A DNA stretch of 64,000 bases, taken from contig NZ_SNZP01000005.1 in the NCBI RefSeq assembly GCF_004363805.1, positions 1 to 64,000 of the forward strand, read 5' to 3'. Positions 37,642 through 45,724 of this stretch are shown one piece after another. Position 1 is the first letter of the stretch. The number at the start of each line of letters is the position of its first letter. Both the position numbers and the translations under genes were made by a program. The notes below the pieces were generated by a model. That model searched no databases. It had not been told where the DNA came from and was given only the letters and a program-made list of their open reading frames with translations. The DNA comes from Paludibacterium purpuratum. GTDB lineage: Bacteria; Pseudomonadota; Gammaproteobacteria; Burkholderiales; Chromobacteriaceae.

Positions 37642-38949
37642 TTATGCCTTAACGATATGTTCGGCAGGTTCGAGGAACTTGCCGCGCGAGTCGACGATCA
37701 ACTTCGCCGCTTGCTGGAGCAAGGGATAATCGAACTTGTCGTGATCAGTCGCCAGTACCACGCAATCGTAGCTGGCCAAGGTCTCAGCATTGAACGGCAC
37801 GCTCTTCAGATCGAACTTGTGTTCGCGCATTTTCGGGAACACCGGCACATGCGGATCGGAATAAGCGACAGCAGCGCCCAAATCGCGTAGCTTTTCCATC
37901 AACATGACCGACGGGCTTTCGCGCATATCGTCGACATTCTTCTTGTAAGCGATCCCCAACACCAAGACACGGCTGCCATTGATCGCCTTTTGGCGCTTGT
38001 TGAGCGCGGCGGCCACCTTGCCGACCACGTAATCCGGCATATTGGAGTTCACTTCGCCGGCCAGTTCGATGAACCGGGTGTTGACGCCGTATTCGCGCGC
38101 CTTCCAGGTCAGATAGAACGGGTCGATCGGAATGCAGTGGCCGCCCAGGCCAGGGCCCGGATAGTAGGGAACGAAGCCGAACGGCTTGGTGGCGGCGGCG
38201 CGAATCACTTCATGGATATCGATACCCATGCGATCGGCGACGATCTTCATCTCGTTCACCAGACCGATGTTGACCGCGCGGTGGATATTTTCCAGCAGCT
38301 TGGTCATTTCCGCCGCGCGCGTCGACGACACCGGCACCACCTTGTCGATCACCGCCGAATACAGCGCGACGCCGACTTCCTGGCAGGCCGGCGTCACGCC
38401 GCCACACACCTTGGGAATGGTACGGGTGGTGAAGTTGGGATTGCCCGGATCTTCGCGCTCGGGCGAGAACACCAGGAACGCATCCTGACCGACCTTCAGA
38501 CCGCGCGACTCGATACGCGGCAGCAACTCTTCGTCGGTGGTACCCGGATAGGTGGTGGATTCCAGCGAGACCAGATGCCCCGGACGCAGGTGAGGCACCA
38601 GCGAGTCGATGGTATTCAGCACAAAGGACAGATCCGGCTCGCGGTATTTATTGAGCGGCGTCGGCACGCACATGATCAGCGCATCGGCCTCGGGCGCGCG
38701 CGCAAAATCGGTGGTGGCCTCGAAGCCGCGGCCACGAGCCTCGGCGATCGACTCGGCCGAAATGTGCTCGATGTAGGATTTGCCGGCCATCAGGGCATCG
38801 ACCTTGCTGTCGTCGATATCGAAACCCAGCACCTTGTAGCCGACTTCGGCGAAACGCAGCATCAGCGGCAGGCCGACATAGCCCAGACCGACGATACCGA
38901 TCACCGCGGACTTGTCCGCAACCCGGTTGAGTACTTGCTGCTTGATCAC
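37642..38949 (-). CDS. wbpA: UDP-N-acetyl-D-glucosamine 6-dehydrogenase WbpA
   Basis: Oxidises UDP-GlcNAc to UDP-GlcNAcA with NAD, the committed step of the pathway. 435 residues. Rossmann [21 protein letters not shown] and the catalytic Cys in [15 protein letters not shown] take a GTG start at 38949 ([13 protein letters not shown]) with AAGGAAAG eight bases upstream; the ORF extends further upstream without a good site. It heads the leftward glycan operon, whose putative promoter is at 39090. Confidence 0.9.
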   Translation of the reverse strand: MIKQQVLNRVADKSAVIGIVGLGYVGLPLMLRFAEVGYKVLGFDIDDSKVDALMAGKSYIEHISAESIAEARGRGFEATTDFARAPEADALIMCVPTPLNKYREPDLSFVLNTIDSLVPHLRPGHLVSLESTTYPGTTDEELLPRIESRGLKVGQDAFLVFSPEREDPGNPNFTTRTIPKVCGGVTPACQEVGVALYSAVIDKVVPVSSTRAAEMTKLLENIHRAVNIGLVNEMKIVADRMGIDIHEVIRAAATKPFGFVPYYPGPGLGGHCIPIDPFYLTWKAREYGVNTRFIELAGEVNSNMPDYVVGKVAAALNKRQKAINGSRVLVLGIAYKKNVDDMRESPSVMLMEKLRDLGAAVAYSDPHVPVFPKMREHKFDLKSVPFNAETLASYDCVVLATDHDKFDYPLLQQAAKLIVDSRGKFLEPAEHIVKA

Positions 38950-39089
38950 AATGACTTTCCTTAATAAAAATCCGAGGACTCCCACCTCCACGCGGCAAAA
39001 GCCCATCAATCTGAAGGCGTTTAGTCTGACGCAAGGTCCGTCGTCGGCTGCTGATCTTGCTCAACACCCTGACGGATTAAAAAACGGGC

Positions 39090-39095
39090 ATTATA
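39090..39095 (-). promoter_or_regulatory. Putative promoter of the glycan operon (-10)
   Basis: On the minus strand a consensus TATAAT (39090-39095) lies about 140 bases before wbpA. The best -35 candidate (TTATGC, 17 bases upstream) is poor. No JUMPstart motif was found in the leader. Confidence 0.4.
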
Positions 39096-39145
39096 CGCCG
39101 CATTAGCGCTACGCATAACGCCTTGTGCTAATACATGCTCACCAA

Positions 39146-39946
39146 CTAATAACCAAGGCAATGTTCGCCTTGCGGATTCATCAGCCGCATGCGCGCCACA
39201 AACTCGCCGAACTCCAGCCCGAAACGCTCTTCCATCGCCTCCGCTCGCTTCTCAAGCAAGGCCCAACGCGTGAGCTTGGGCGTGCGGTTGAACGCCATCA
39301 CCGCCACATTGCCGTGACTGGCCGACGGCAGCTCCAGCACCCGCCCTTCGAACACGCCGAGCAGACGCTCGAGGAAGCTCATGTAGCGCTTGTCGCCGCT
39401 CCACCAGTTGGTGACGAAGATCCCGTCCTCGGTCAACGCGCGGCGACAATCCTCGAAGAAGTCCTCGGTGGTCAGCGCGTCGACAATCTGCAGGCCATCG
39501 AAGCCATCGACCAGGATCACATCGGTGGAGTCGCGGAAGATCTTCACATAGTCGGCGCCATCGGCCTCGACAATTTCAAAGCGTTCTCCCTCTTGCGGCA
39601 ACTCGAAGAAAGCACGGGCCACGGCGATGACCTGAGGGTTGATATCCACCGCGACGCTCTTCGCGTCGCGCAGGTAGAAATCGATGAAACGCGACAACGA
39701 ACCGCCGCCAAGGCCGATTTGCAGCACATGCGCTGGCGCGTCGTTGAACAACAGGAATCCCATCATCGCCCGGCTGTATGACAGCACCAAGTCGGTCGGG
39801 TCGTCCAGGTTCATCGAACTTTGCACAGTTTCCGAGCCCAGGTGCAGCGAGCGAATACCGTCGGCCTCGCTGATCTCCACCTCAGGCATGGCGTCCACGC
39901 CCGGCCGCACCCGGCGCCGGAACGGATGTCGTGCCTTACTCGCCAC
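39146..39946 (-). CDS. Spermidine synthase-like aminopropyl/methyltransferase
   Basis: A class-I methyltransferase-fold protein of 266 residues resembling polyamine aminopropyltransferases. The donor site is [17 protein letters not shown], the acidic segment [10 protein letters not shown], the catalytic-loop [17 protein letters not shown] take the GTG start at 39946 (overlapping the ttcA stop by 11 bases) because AAGGAG lies seven bases upstream. The gate-keeping residues for spermidine synthase were not resolved, so the exact substrate is uncertain. Confidence 0.75.
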   Translation of the reverse strand: MASKARHPFRRRVRPGVDAMPEVEISEADGIRSLHLGSETVQSSMNLDDPTDLVLSYSRAMMGFLLFNDAPAHVLQIGLGGGSLSRFIDFYLRDAKSVAVDINPQVIAVARAFFELPQEGERFEIVEADGADYVKIFRDSTDVILVDGFDGLQIVDALTTEDFFEDCRRALTEDGIFVTNWWSGDKRYMSFLERLLGVFEGRVLELPSASHGNVAVMAFNRTPKLTRWALLEKRAEAMEERFGLEFGEFVARMRLMNPQGEHCLGY

Positions 39947-40862
39947 AGACGGACTCCTTCGGGCGCGAATCGAGGATGCTGATGCTCTTGGGCGGCTGGA
40001 ACTCCTCGCGATCGAACGCCAGATCGCCACCGCCGGCCGGTACCTCGCCCAACTGCAGCCCGGCGAAGTTGTACAACCCGGTGTCGGCCAGGTGCGACGG
40101 CACAACGTTCTGCAGTGCGCTGAACATGGTTTCCGCACGTCCTGGGAAACGTTTTTCCCAATCCTGGATCATTTGCTTGACCGCTTGCCGTTGCAAATTG
40201 GGCTGCGAGCCGCACAGATTGCACGGAATGATCGGGAAGGCGCGCAGCGCCGCATAGCGCTCAAGATCGCTTTCCCGGCAATAAGCCAACGGACGGATCA
40301 CCATGTGACGCCCGTCGTCCGACACCAGCTTGGGCGGCATGGCCTTGAGCTTGCCGCCATAGAACATATTGAGGAACAGCGTTTCCAGAATGTCGTCGCG
40401 GTGGTGGCCCAATGCGATCTTGGTGGCGCCCAACTCGTCGGCCACGCGGTACAGAATGCCGCGACGCAGGCGCGAACACAGCCCACAAGTCGTCTTGCCC
40501 TCGGGGATCACCCGCTTGACGATGGAGTAGGTATCTTCTTCGATGATGCGATATTCGACGCCGAGATCGGCCAGATAAGTCGGCAGCACGTCGCCCGGGA
40601 ACCCCGGCTGTTTCTGGTCCAGATTGACCGCCACCAGGGAAAAATCGATCGGAGCCGACTTCTGCAGGCCCAGCAGAATATCCAGCAGGGCGTAGCTATC
40701 CTTGCCGCCGGACAGGCAAACCATGATGCGGTCGCCCTGCTCGATCATGTTGAAATCGTTGATGGCATCGCCAACGTAATGACGCAGCCGCTTGGTCAGT
40801 TTGCCGGCCTCGAAGGCCGCCTTTTTCGCCTTGGCGTCCGCATCGGAAACGGGAGTTTGCAT
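39936..40862 (-). CDS. ttcA: tRNA 2-thiocytidine(32) synthetase TtcA
   Basis: A PP-loop ATPase with a [4Fe-4S] cluster that thiolates C32 of some tRNAs. PP-loop [20 protein letters not shown] and the cysteine motifs [10 protein letters not shown] and [13 protein letters not shown] that hold the cluster. 308 residues. It overlaps the start of the spermidine-synthase-like gene, so translation is coupled. Preceded by a 100-base gap. Confidence 0.95.
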   Translation of the reverse strand: MQTPVSDADAKAKKAAFEAGKLTKRLRHYVGDAINDFNMIEQGDRIMVCLSGGKDSYALLDILLGLQKSAPIDFSLVAVNLDQKQPGFPGDVLPTYLADLGVEYRIIEEDTYSIVKRVIPEGKTTCGLCSRLRRGILYRVADELGATKIALGHHRDDILETLFLNMFYGGKLKAMPPKLVSDDGRHMVIRPLAYCRESDLERYAALRAFPIIPCNLCGSQPNLQRQAVKQMIQDWEKRFPGRAETMFSALQNVVPSHLADTGLYNFAGLQLGEVPAGGGDLAFDREEFQPPKSISILDSRPKESVCGE

Positions 40863-40962
40863 GGTCGCGCGTAACAGATTGAAAAACGGGAGATTTTAGC
40901 GCAAAAAAACCTGACTAGGCCAGAAAAACGGGCAAGAAGGGGTCAACAGGTAAGCCAATGCC

Positions 40963-41706
40963 TTACAACACCACGCTACGCCCACCGTCCACCGCCAGCA
41001 CCTGGCCGGTCACATAGGCGGCCTCCGGCGACAACAACCAGGCCACCGCGCGCGCCAAATCCGCCGGCGAGCCGACCCGCCCAAGCGGAATCGACGCCTC
41101 GATCGCCGCACGCGCGTCGACAGAGAAGTGCGCACCGCCTTCGGGCCAAATATTGGCGCCCGGCGCCACGCCATTGACCCGTACCCGCGGCGCCAGCTCC
41201 AACGCCAGGGCGCGGATCAACTGTGCGTGCCCGGCCTTGGCCAGACTGTAAACCAGAAAATCCTTCAGCGGCCGTTCGGCATGGATGTCGACGATACCGA
41301 CAATCGCCCCGCCGTTGGCCGCCAGATGCGGGGCGGCCGCCTGTGACAGCAGCATCGGCACCAGGAGGTTGCTGCCCATCAGATCCTGCCAGGCGGCAAG
41401 GTCGATCTTACCCAGCGGCGTCGCGAAAAAACTGGAGGCATTGTTGACCAGTCCGTCGAGGCGGCCAAAGCGGCGCACACAGGCATCGACCAACTCGGGC
41501 AGGCACGCGGTGTCGAGCAGATCGGCCTCGACGGTATCGACCGAATCCGGCCGCTGGCTGTTGAGATCGGCAGCCAGCGCCGACGCCTCGGCGGCGGAGT
41601 GGCGATAGTGCAGCATCAATCGGGCGCCGCGCCCATGCAACTCGCGCGCGATCTGGGCCCCGACCCGCCGCGCCGCGCCGGTAATCAACACGACTTTATT
41701 CTGCAT
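40963..41706 (-). CDS. Pteridine reductase-like SDR
   Basis: A short-chain dehydrogenase of 247 residues. The cofactor motif is TGAARRVGAQIA (an Arg-rich TGxxxRxG as in pteridine reductases, implying NADPH), the active site is YSLAKAG (YxxxK) preceded by VGIVDIHAE. Named from the RRVG fold; it may reduce dihydropteridines or act as a FolM-like dihydromonapterin reductase. Start ATG at 41706 with AAGGTGG. It overlaps the hypothetical gene 41696-42319 by 11 bases. Confidence 0.82.
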   Translation of the reverse strand: MQNKVVLITGAARRVGAQIARELHGRGARLMLHYRHSAAEASALAADLNSQRPDSVDTVEADLLDTACLPELVDACVRRFGRLDGLVNNASSFFATPLGKIDLAAWQDLMGSNLLVPMLLSQAAAPHLAANGGAIVGIVDIHAERPLKDFLVYSLAKAGHAQLIRALALELAPRVRVNGVAPGANIWPEGGAHFSVDARAAIEASIPLGRVGSPADLARAVAWLLSPEAAYVTGQVLAVDGGRSVVL

Positions 41707-42319
41707 CGCTGGCCACCTTTTTCTGACCGGCAACCGCGTCGCTGCACGGCGCCAGAACGTCGCGCATCACAGAAACATCGGCGGGGAAGACGAAGCGCGC
41801 TTCCAGATTACCCTGCCCGCGACGCAAGCCGTCGAGCACGATCAACGCGCCATCGTTCTGGCGCGCCAGTCGCGACAGCAACGCCTCGTTCGGCTGCCAA
41901 CTGAACATGAAGCTGGCGTTCTCGCCATCGATACCGGTAAAACGGGGGCGATCCAGCACCCGGCGATTGGACGCCATCACCGTCAGGAATCGACGCCGCG
42001 GCGCCATGTTGGTAGCGGCGCTGTCATAGGCATGGAAATCCCAGTCGGCCACCATGCTCGGCACGCGCAACACCACACGCGGCACCCCGGCAGCGGGATG
42101 GCAGGAAAACTCCAGCGATACCGGGAAGGTATTGCCCGACACCGTCCCCTCGCCCGTCAGCACCGCCACCTTGAGCGGGTTGTCCTGAAACGGCGTCGCG
42201 ACGCGCCACTGCGTCTGCGCAAAACCCCAATCCGACAGCGCCAATAGCGCCGCCCCCCCGGCCAGCGCCATGCGGAAAAATCGGCCCACCCTCTTCTCCT
42301 TATTCTCGCTTTCGCCCAC
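41696..42319 (-). CDS. Conserved-looking exported protein of unknown function
   Basis: About 207 residues in the longest frame. A hydrophobic segment MALAGGAALLALSDWGFAQ near residue 18 looks like a signal peptide, followed by a beta-rich domain with aromatic residues and one cysteine in FSCHPAAG and one near the C-terminus (LAPCSDAV). No family recognised. It overlaps the 5' end of the pteridine reductase by 11 bases, so co-expression is likely. The start may be at a later ATG. Confidence 0.65.
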   Translation of the reverse strand: MGESENKEKRVGRFFRMALAGGAALLALSDWGFAQTQWRVATPFQDNPLKVAVLTGEGTVSGNTFPVSLEFSCHPAAGVPRVVLRVPSMVADWDFHAYDSAATNMAPRRRFLTVMASNRRVLDRPRFTGIDGENASFMFSWQPNEALLSRLARQNDGALIVLDGLRRGQGNLEARFVFPADVSVMRDVLAPCSDAVAGQKKVASDAE

Positions 42320-42347
42320 AATCGCGTGTCATTGTAGCAGGACACCG

Positions 42348-43502
42348 ATGATGAACACTTTACCCGAACCCGCCGCCGACGCGTTGATCATTAGTCAACG
42401 TTTGCAGGCGGCTCTCCGTCAGGCCATCGGCGAGCGCGGTGGCTGGATACCCTTTTCGTATTATATGGAACAGGCGCTTTATGCGCCCGGACTCGGCTAC
42501 TACGCCGCCGGCAGCCACAAACTCGGCGGCGCCGGCGACTTCACCACCGCGCCGGAAATGACCCCCTTGTTCGGCGCCGCGCTGGCGCGCCAACTGGCGG
42601 AACTGCTACCGCAAACCGCCGGCGACCTATACGAATTCGGCGCCGGCAGCGGCCGCCTGGCCGTCGACCTGCTGGCCGAACTCGAACGACTCGACGCGCT
42701 ACCCGAGCACTACTATATCGTCGACCTGTCGCCCGATCTGATCGCACGCCAGCGCGACACCCTGACGCGCGAAATGCCGCATCTGCTAGAGCGCATCGTC
42801 TGGCTGTCCGCCCTGCCCGAGCGAATCGACGGCATCGTCATCGGCAACGAAGTGCTCGATGCCATGCCCTGCGAGCTGATCCATTGGACCCCCGAGCCCA
42901 TGCAACGCGGCGTGTCGCTCGGCGAAAACGGTTTCGAATGGCAGGATCGCCCGATCGACGACCCGGCACTGCGGGCACAGGTCGAAGCGCTCGGCATCGC
43001 CGAGCCGGGCTATCTGTCGGAGATCAGTCGGAGCAACCAAGCCTTCATCCGCACCCTGGCCGGCCGGCTCGCACGCGGCGCCATCTTGCTGATCGACTAC
43101 GGCTTCCCGGCGCGCGAGTACTACCACCCGCAACGCCACATGGGCACGCTGATCGGCCACTACCGCCACCACACCGTCGACGACCCGTTCTACCTGCCGG
43201 GCCTGATGGATCTGACCTGTCATGTCGACTTCAGCGCCGTCGCGCAAGCCGGCATCGACGCCGGGCTCGACCTGATCGGCTACACCGCCCAGGCGCAATT
43301 CCTGGTCAACTGCGGCATCGCCGACGTCATGCAGCGCCTCGACCCGACCGACGTTCGCCAATGGGCGCCAGAGGCCTCCGCAGTGCAGAAGTTGATCTCC
43401 CCGGCGGAAATGGGCGAACTGTTCAAAGCCATCGGCTTCGGCAAGAACGTCGCCATCGACTGGCAGGGCTTCGCTCAAGGGGATCGCTGCCACACCCTGT
43501 AA
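42348..43502 (+). CDS. MidA-family class I SAM-dependent methyltransferase
   Basis: 384 residues. SAM site YEFGAGSGRLAVDLL, followed by YIVDLSPDLIARQRD; the segment IVIGNEVLDAMPCELIHW is diagnostic of the MidA/NDUFAF7 group, whose mitochondrial member methylates a complex I subunit. Target in bacteria unknown. ATG at 42348 with GCAGGAC upstream. Divergent from the hypothetical gene 41696, and the tRNA-Met promoter lies just downstream. Confidence 0.85.
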   Translation: MMNTLPEPAADALIISQRLQAALRQAIGERGGWIPFSYYMEQALYAPGLGYYAAGSHKLGGAGDFTTAPEMTPLFGAALARQLAELLPQTAGDLYEFGAGSGRLAVDLLAELERLDALPEHYYIVDLSPDLIARQRDTLTREMPHLLERIVWLSALPERIDGIVIGNEVLDAMPCELIHWTPEPMQRGVSLGENGFEWQDRPIDDPALRAQVEALGIAEPGYLSEISRSNQAFIRTLAGRLARGAILLIDYGFPAREYYHPQRHMGTLIGHYRHHTVDDPFYLPGLMDLTCHVDFSAVAQAGIDAGLDLIGYTAQAQFLVNCGIADVMQRLDPTDVRQWAPEASAVQKLISPAEMGELFKAIGFGKNVAIDWQGFAQGDRCHTL

Positions 43503-43520
43503 AAAATCGCAGCAAGGGTG

Positions 43521-43549
43521 TTGACAGTAAAAAAGGGGCACGGCATAAT
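43521..43549 (+). promoter_or_regulatory. tRNA-Met promoter
   Basis: TTGACA (43521-43526), 17 bases, CATAAT (43544-43549), then TCGCCCC, a G+C-rich discriminator typical of stable-RNA promoters. The tRNA begins 35 bases downstream. Confidence 0.85.
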
Positions 43550-43583
43550 TCGCCCCACTTCGCGATTTCGCGAGGAAACAAGT

Positions 43584-43660
43584 GGCGAATTAGCTCAGTT
43601 GGTTAGAGCGACGGAATCATAATCCGCAGGTCCCGTGTTCGAGTCACGGATTCGCCACCA
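43584..43660 (+). tRNA. tRNA-Met (elongator, anticodon CAT)
   Basis: A 77-base cloverleaf with encoded CCA, acceptor GGCGAAT/ATTCGCC fully paired, D arm GCTCAGTTGGTTAGAGC, anticodon loop ATCATAA, T loop TTCGAGT. C1-A72 mispairing is absent, so it is not an initiator. A CAT anticodon can also be tRNA-Ile2 after lysidine modification; identity elements favour Met but do not prove it. Confidence 0.9.
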
Positions 43661-43670
43661 AAGAATTTTA

Positions 43671-43702
43671 AGCCCTTGATCTGACGATCAAGGGCTTTTT
43701 TC
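43671..43702 (+). terminator. tRNA-Met terminator
   Basis: Perfect 11-bp stem AGCCCTTGATC / GATCAAGGGCT with a TGAC loop, then seven T. Confidence 0.92.
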
Positions 43703-43899
43703 ATTTCTGCACATTCCTGCGCGCATCTAACAGACGCACAGACTATTCCTCCTCTCCCTTTCAGCTGTGAACGACATCAACCTTGGTCAGTCGAACACGC
43801 GATGCATCCGCACCAGCCCACCCCTGATGCCGAATACAAGCGCAGAAAACGAGCTATCGCAGCTGAAGCAAAAACAGGCAAACGAAAAAGGTGAACCGC

Positions 43900-44064
43900 A
43901 TGGCACTGACACGCGACTTCAAGCAAACCATGGTCGAGCGCGTCGAGCGCGACCCCGCATTTGCCAAAGCACTACTCGATGAAACCGCAACGCTCTTTCT
44001 TAATGGAGAACCGGAAACCGCACGCTTGATCTTGCGCGATCTTGTCGATGAGGAGCGCACGTAA
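43900..44064 (+). pseudogene. Truncated antitoxin-like DNA-binding protein (54 residues)
   Basis: The translated frame begins MALTRDFKQTMVERVERD and continues PAFAKALLDETATLFLNGEP and ETARLILRDLV, as I recall the N-terminal part of HTH addiction-module antidotes of about 110-120 residues. After RDLV it ends at DEERT and a stop, so the HTH domain is missing. AAGGTG lies upstream. No toxin partner is visible. Looks like a decayed toxin-antitoxin remnant just left of the palindromic repeat. Confidence 0.6.
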
Positions 44065-44114
44065 GGTGGGTTCGCCGCAGGCACTCCGCCAACAGCACTC
44101 CGCTAGAGGTGCTT

Positions 44115-44143
44115 GGTGCGTTGCTGCGCGAACGCACCCTACG
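44115..44143 (+). repeat. Palindromic repeat, copy 1
   Basis: GGTGCGTT-N8-AACGCACC plus the tail CTACG. It is almost the same as copy 2 at 45044, in the same orientation. Its right part supplies the TAG stop codon of the GNAT gene. REP/MITE-like palindromes of this kind are widespread in betaproteobacteria. Confidence 0.65.
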
Positions 44144-44600
44144 GTTCCTGTTCGTCAAACTGACTGCGGTATTTGACGAACCCCTTCTTTGCCGATCCGA
44201 GAAAGCCCACCTTTTCAAAGAAGCGATGTGCCTCGCTCCGTTCGGCAGCGCTGAGCAGCATGATCTTGGAACACTGCGCAGACCGGGCATAATGCTCGAC
44301 CTCCCGCATCAGTGCTGCCCCCACCCCCAACCCGCGGCAGCGAGGCATCACGATAATGTTCTCGACAACGGCGAATGGCTGATTTTGGAACATGACGTCC
44401 AAGCACAACGAGACATGCGCCGTTGCCGCCACGGCACCGTCGAGCTCCGCGACAAATAGTGCGGCGTTCGCGCTTTGCGCGACTTCGGCAATGCGCTCAG
44501 GCAATACGCAGACAGCGGGATTGGCGACCAGCTCTCGATATAAGGCTTGAATCGCCGCCGCGTCTGCGGCCACGGCGCGCCTGATCATCACTTGCGGCAT
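44139..44600 (-). CDS. GNAT-family N-acetyltransferase
   Basis: 153 residues. The acetyl-CoA pyrophosphate loop is CRGLGVGAALMREVEHYA; LDVMFQNQPFAVVENIIVMP and CSKIMLLSAAERSEAHRFFEKVGF are typical GNAT strands and helices. Start ATG at 44600 (MPQVMIRRA) by family position; the ribosome binding site is weak. The stop codon lies in the palindromic repeat. Acceptor unknown. It is followed upstream by the cupin gene in the same direction (25-base gap). Confidence 0.85.
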   Translation of the reverse strand: MPQVMIRRAVAADAAAIQALYRELVANPAVCVLPERIAEVAQSANAALFVAELDGAVAATAHVSLCLDVMFQNQPFAVVENIIVMPRCRGLGVGAALMREVEHYARSAQCSKIMLLSAAERSEAHRFFEKVGFLGSAKKGFVKYRSQFDEQEP

Positions 44601-44625
44601 CGGATTTTTTCCCAGAACTTGCCCA

Positions 44626-44961
44626 TCAATCGACGATAAACAGCTTTGCCCCGATGGCGGTGAATGAGCGATGCGGCTCGGCATGATCGGCGACTTGATA
44701 GCTCATGCCGGGCTTAAGCACAAATTGCCGGCCATCTTCCAGCTCGGTATGCAACTCCCCTTCGAGGCAGAGCAAGATATGCCCTTTGACGCACCAGTGG
44801 TCGGCCAAATATCCCGGGGTGTACTCCACCATGCGAACGCGAACGTCGCCAAAATGTTTGGTGCGCCAATAAGCGCAGCCGGTCTCTCCTTGATGCTCGG
44901 TTTTTTCAACCAAAGACCAATCCGTGGTACCGAAAGGAATGTCATTCATCTGCATCATCAT
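44626..44961 (-). CDS. DHCW-motif cupin-fold protein
   Basis: A small cupin of about 111 residues: MNDIPFGTTDWSLVEKTEHQ, then VRMVEYTPGYLADHWCVKGH (the DHxC segment that names the family), a second strand set with LEGELHTELEDGRQF and MSYQVADHAEPHRSF with metal-binding histidines. Enzymatic role not known. Several consecutive ATGs begin it (44961, 44958, 44955, 44949), with GGGGAG upstream. Paired with the GNAT gene and bracketed with it by the two repeats. Confidence 0.78.
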   Translation of the reverse strand: MMMQMNDIPFGTTDWSLVEKTEHQGETGCAYWRTKHFGDVRVRMVEYTPGYLADHWCVKGHILLCLEGELHTELEDGRQFVLKPGMSYQVADHAEPHRSFTAIGAKLFIVD

Positions 44962-45043
44962 GCTCCCCAATATTTGACGCTGGCTTATGGGTCAACATGC
45001 TAACCCATTGGCATGGCACAGAGAGATTTGCCGTTCGCGGGTT

Positions 45044-45074
45044 GGTGCGTTGCCTTCGGCGAACGCACCCTACG
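45044..45074 (+). repeat. Palindromic repeat, copy 2
   Basis: GGTGCGTTGC-CTTCG-GCGAACGCACC plus CTACG, the same unit as copy 1 and in the same orientation. It lies in the 270-base gap 44962-45231, which otherwise shows no gene. Confidence 0.65.
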
Positions 45075-45231
45075 CAGAATTTCGGCATTTTCTGACGGTC
45101 ACGCACTGTTGTCAGTGGCAGGGGGGCTCGGATAAGGTTGTGGCGCGGCGCTTGCCGCATGAGGCGCGGGCCCGGGGTGATTCCAGCACCACCGAACCCG
45201 CTGACCACACCAACTCTCCACCGGAGCTAGT

Positions 45232-45489
45232 ATGGCTATTTGCGATAGTAATGCACCCCTTGTCTTTTTTCCAAACCAGGACTCCCGCCAGCAGCGTCTC
45301 TTTTCGCTGATTGCCCAGCAGTGCGTGCCGCGCGGCAGTCGTCCAAATTCCGACGAATGCCGCCTGATCGTCGATAGCCGCTTGTCTTGGGCGTTCGAGC
45401 CGATCGATGCCGACACCTCGTGGCTCTATCTACCCGAGGCCGCGCAAGCGCGTCATATTGCCGGTTGCCTGGTGCTAACGGCCCACTAA
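45232..45489 (+). CDS. Small protein of unknown function
   Basis: 85 residues, not recognised. Sequence is hydrophilic with a single short hydrophobic stretch near the end; cysteines at ICDSNA, QQCVPRG, DECRLIV and GCLVLTA. GGAGC about six bases before the ATG supports translation. No obvious partner in the neighbourhood. Confidence 0.5.
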   Translation: MAICDSNAPLVFFPNQDSRQQRLFSLIAQQCVPRGSRPNSDECRLIVDSRLSWAFEPIDADTSWLYLPEAAQARHIAGCLVLTAH

Positions 45490-45724
45490 GGCCTTCACAT
45501 GGAGGCGGAGGGCGCGGCCCTCCGACTCGTTCCGGGCCTAGCCGGTTTTCTCCTCAGTGGATCGGACAAATCCGCTTCGCGTCGCCGTTCGTGCGCCACA
45601 GCGACCGTTCGATCGCCCATTCTGCCGTTCGGAACATTCTCAATTTTTGTAGATAAAACCTGACTACACTTCGCGGCGTCAGAAATCCACACAAGACGAC
45701 CACTGAATCATCAGGGAGAGAAAA

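Noticed and set aside
38950..39145. JUMPstart/ops element in the glycan operon leader
   Set aside because: No GGCGGTAG sequence was found on the transcribed strand.
43584..43660. tRNA-Ile2 instead of tRNA-Met
   Set aside because: The CAT anticodon fits both, but the acceptor and D-arm sequence matches elongator tRNA-Met of betaproteobacteria as I recall it. Not excluded completely.
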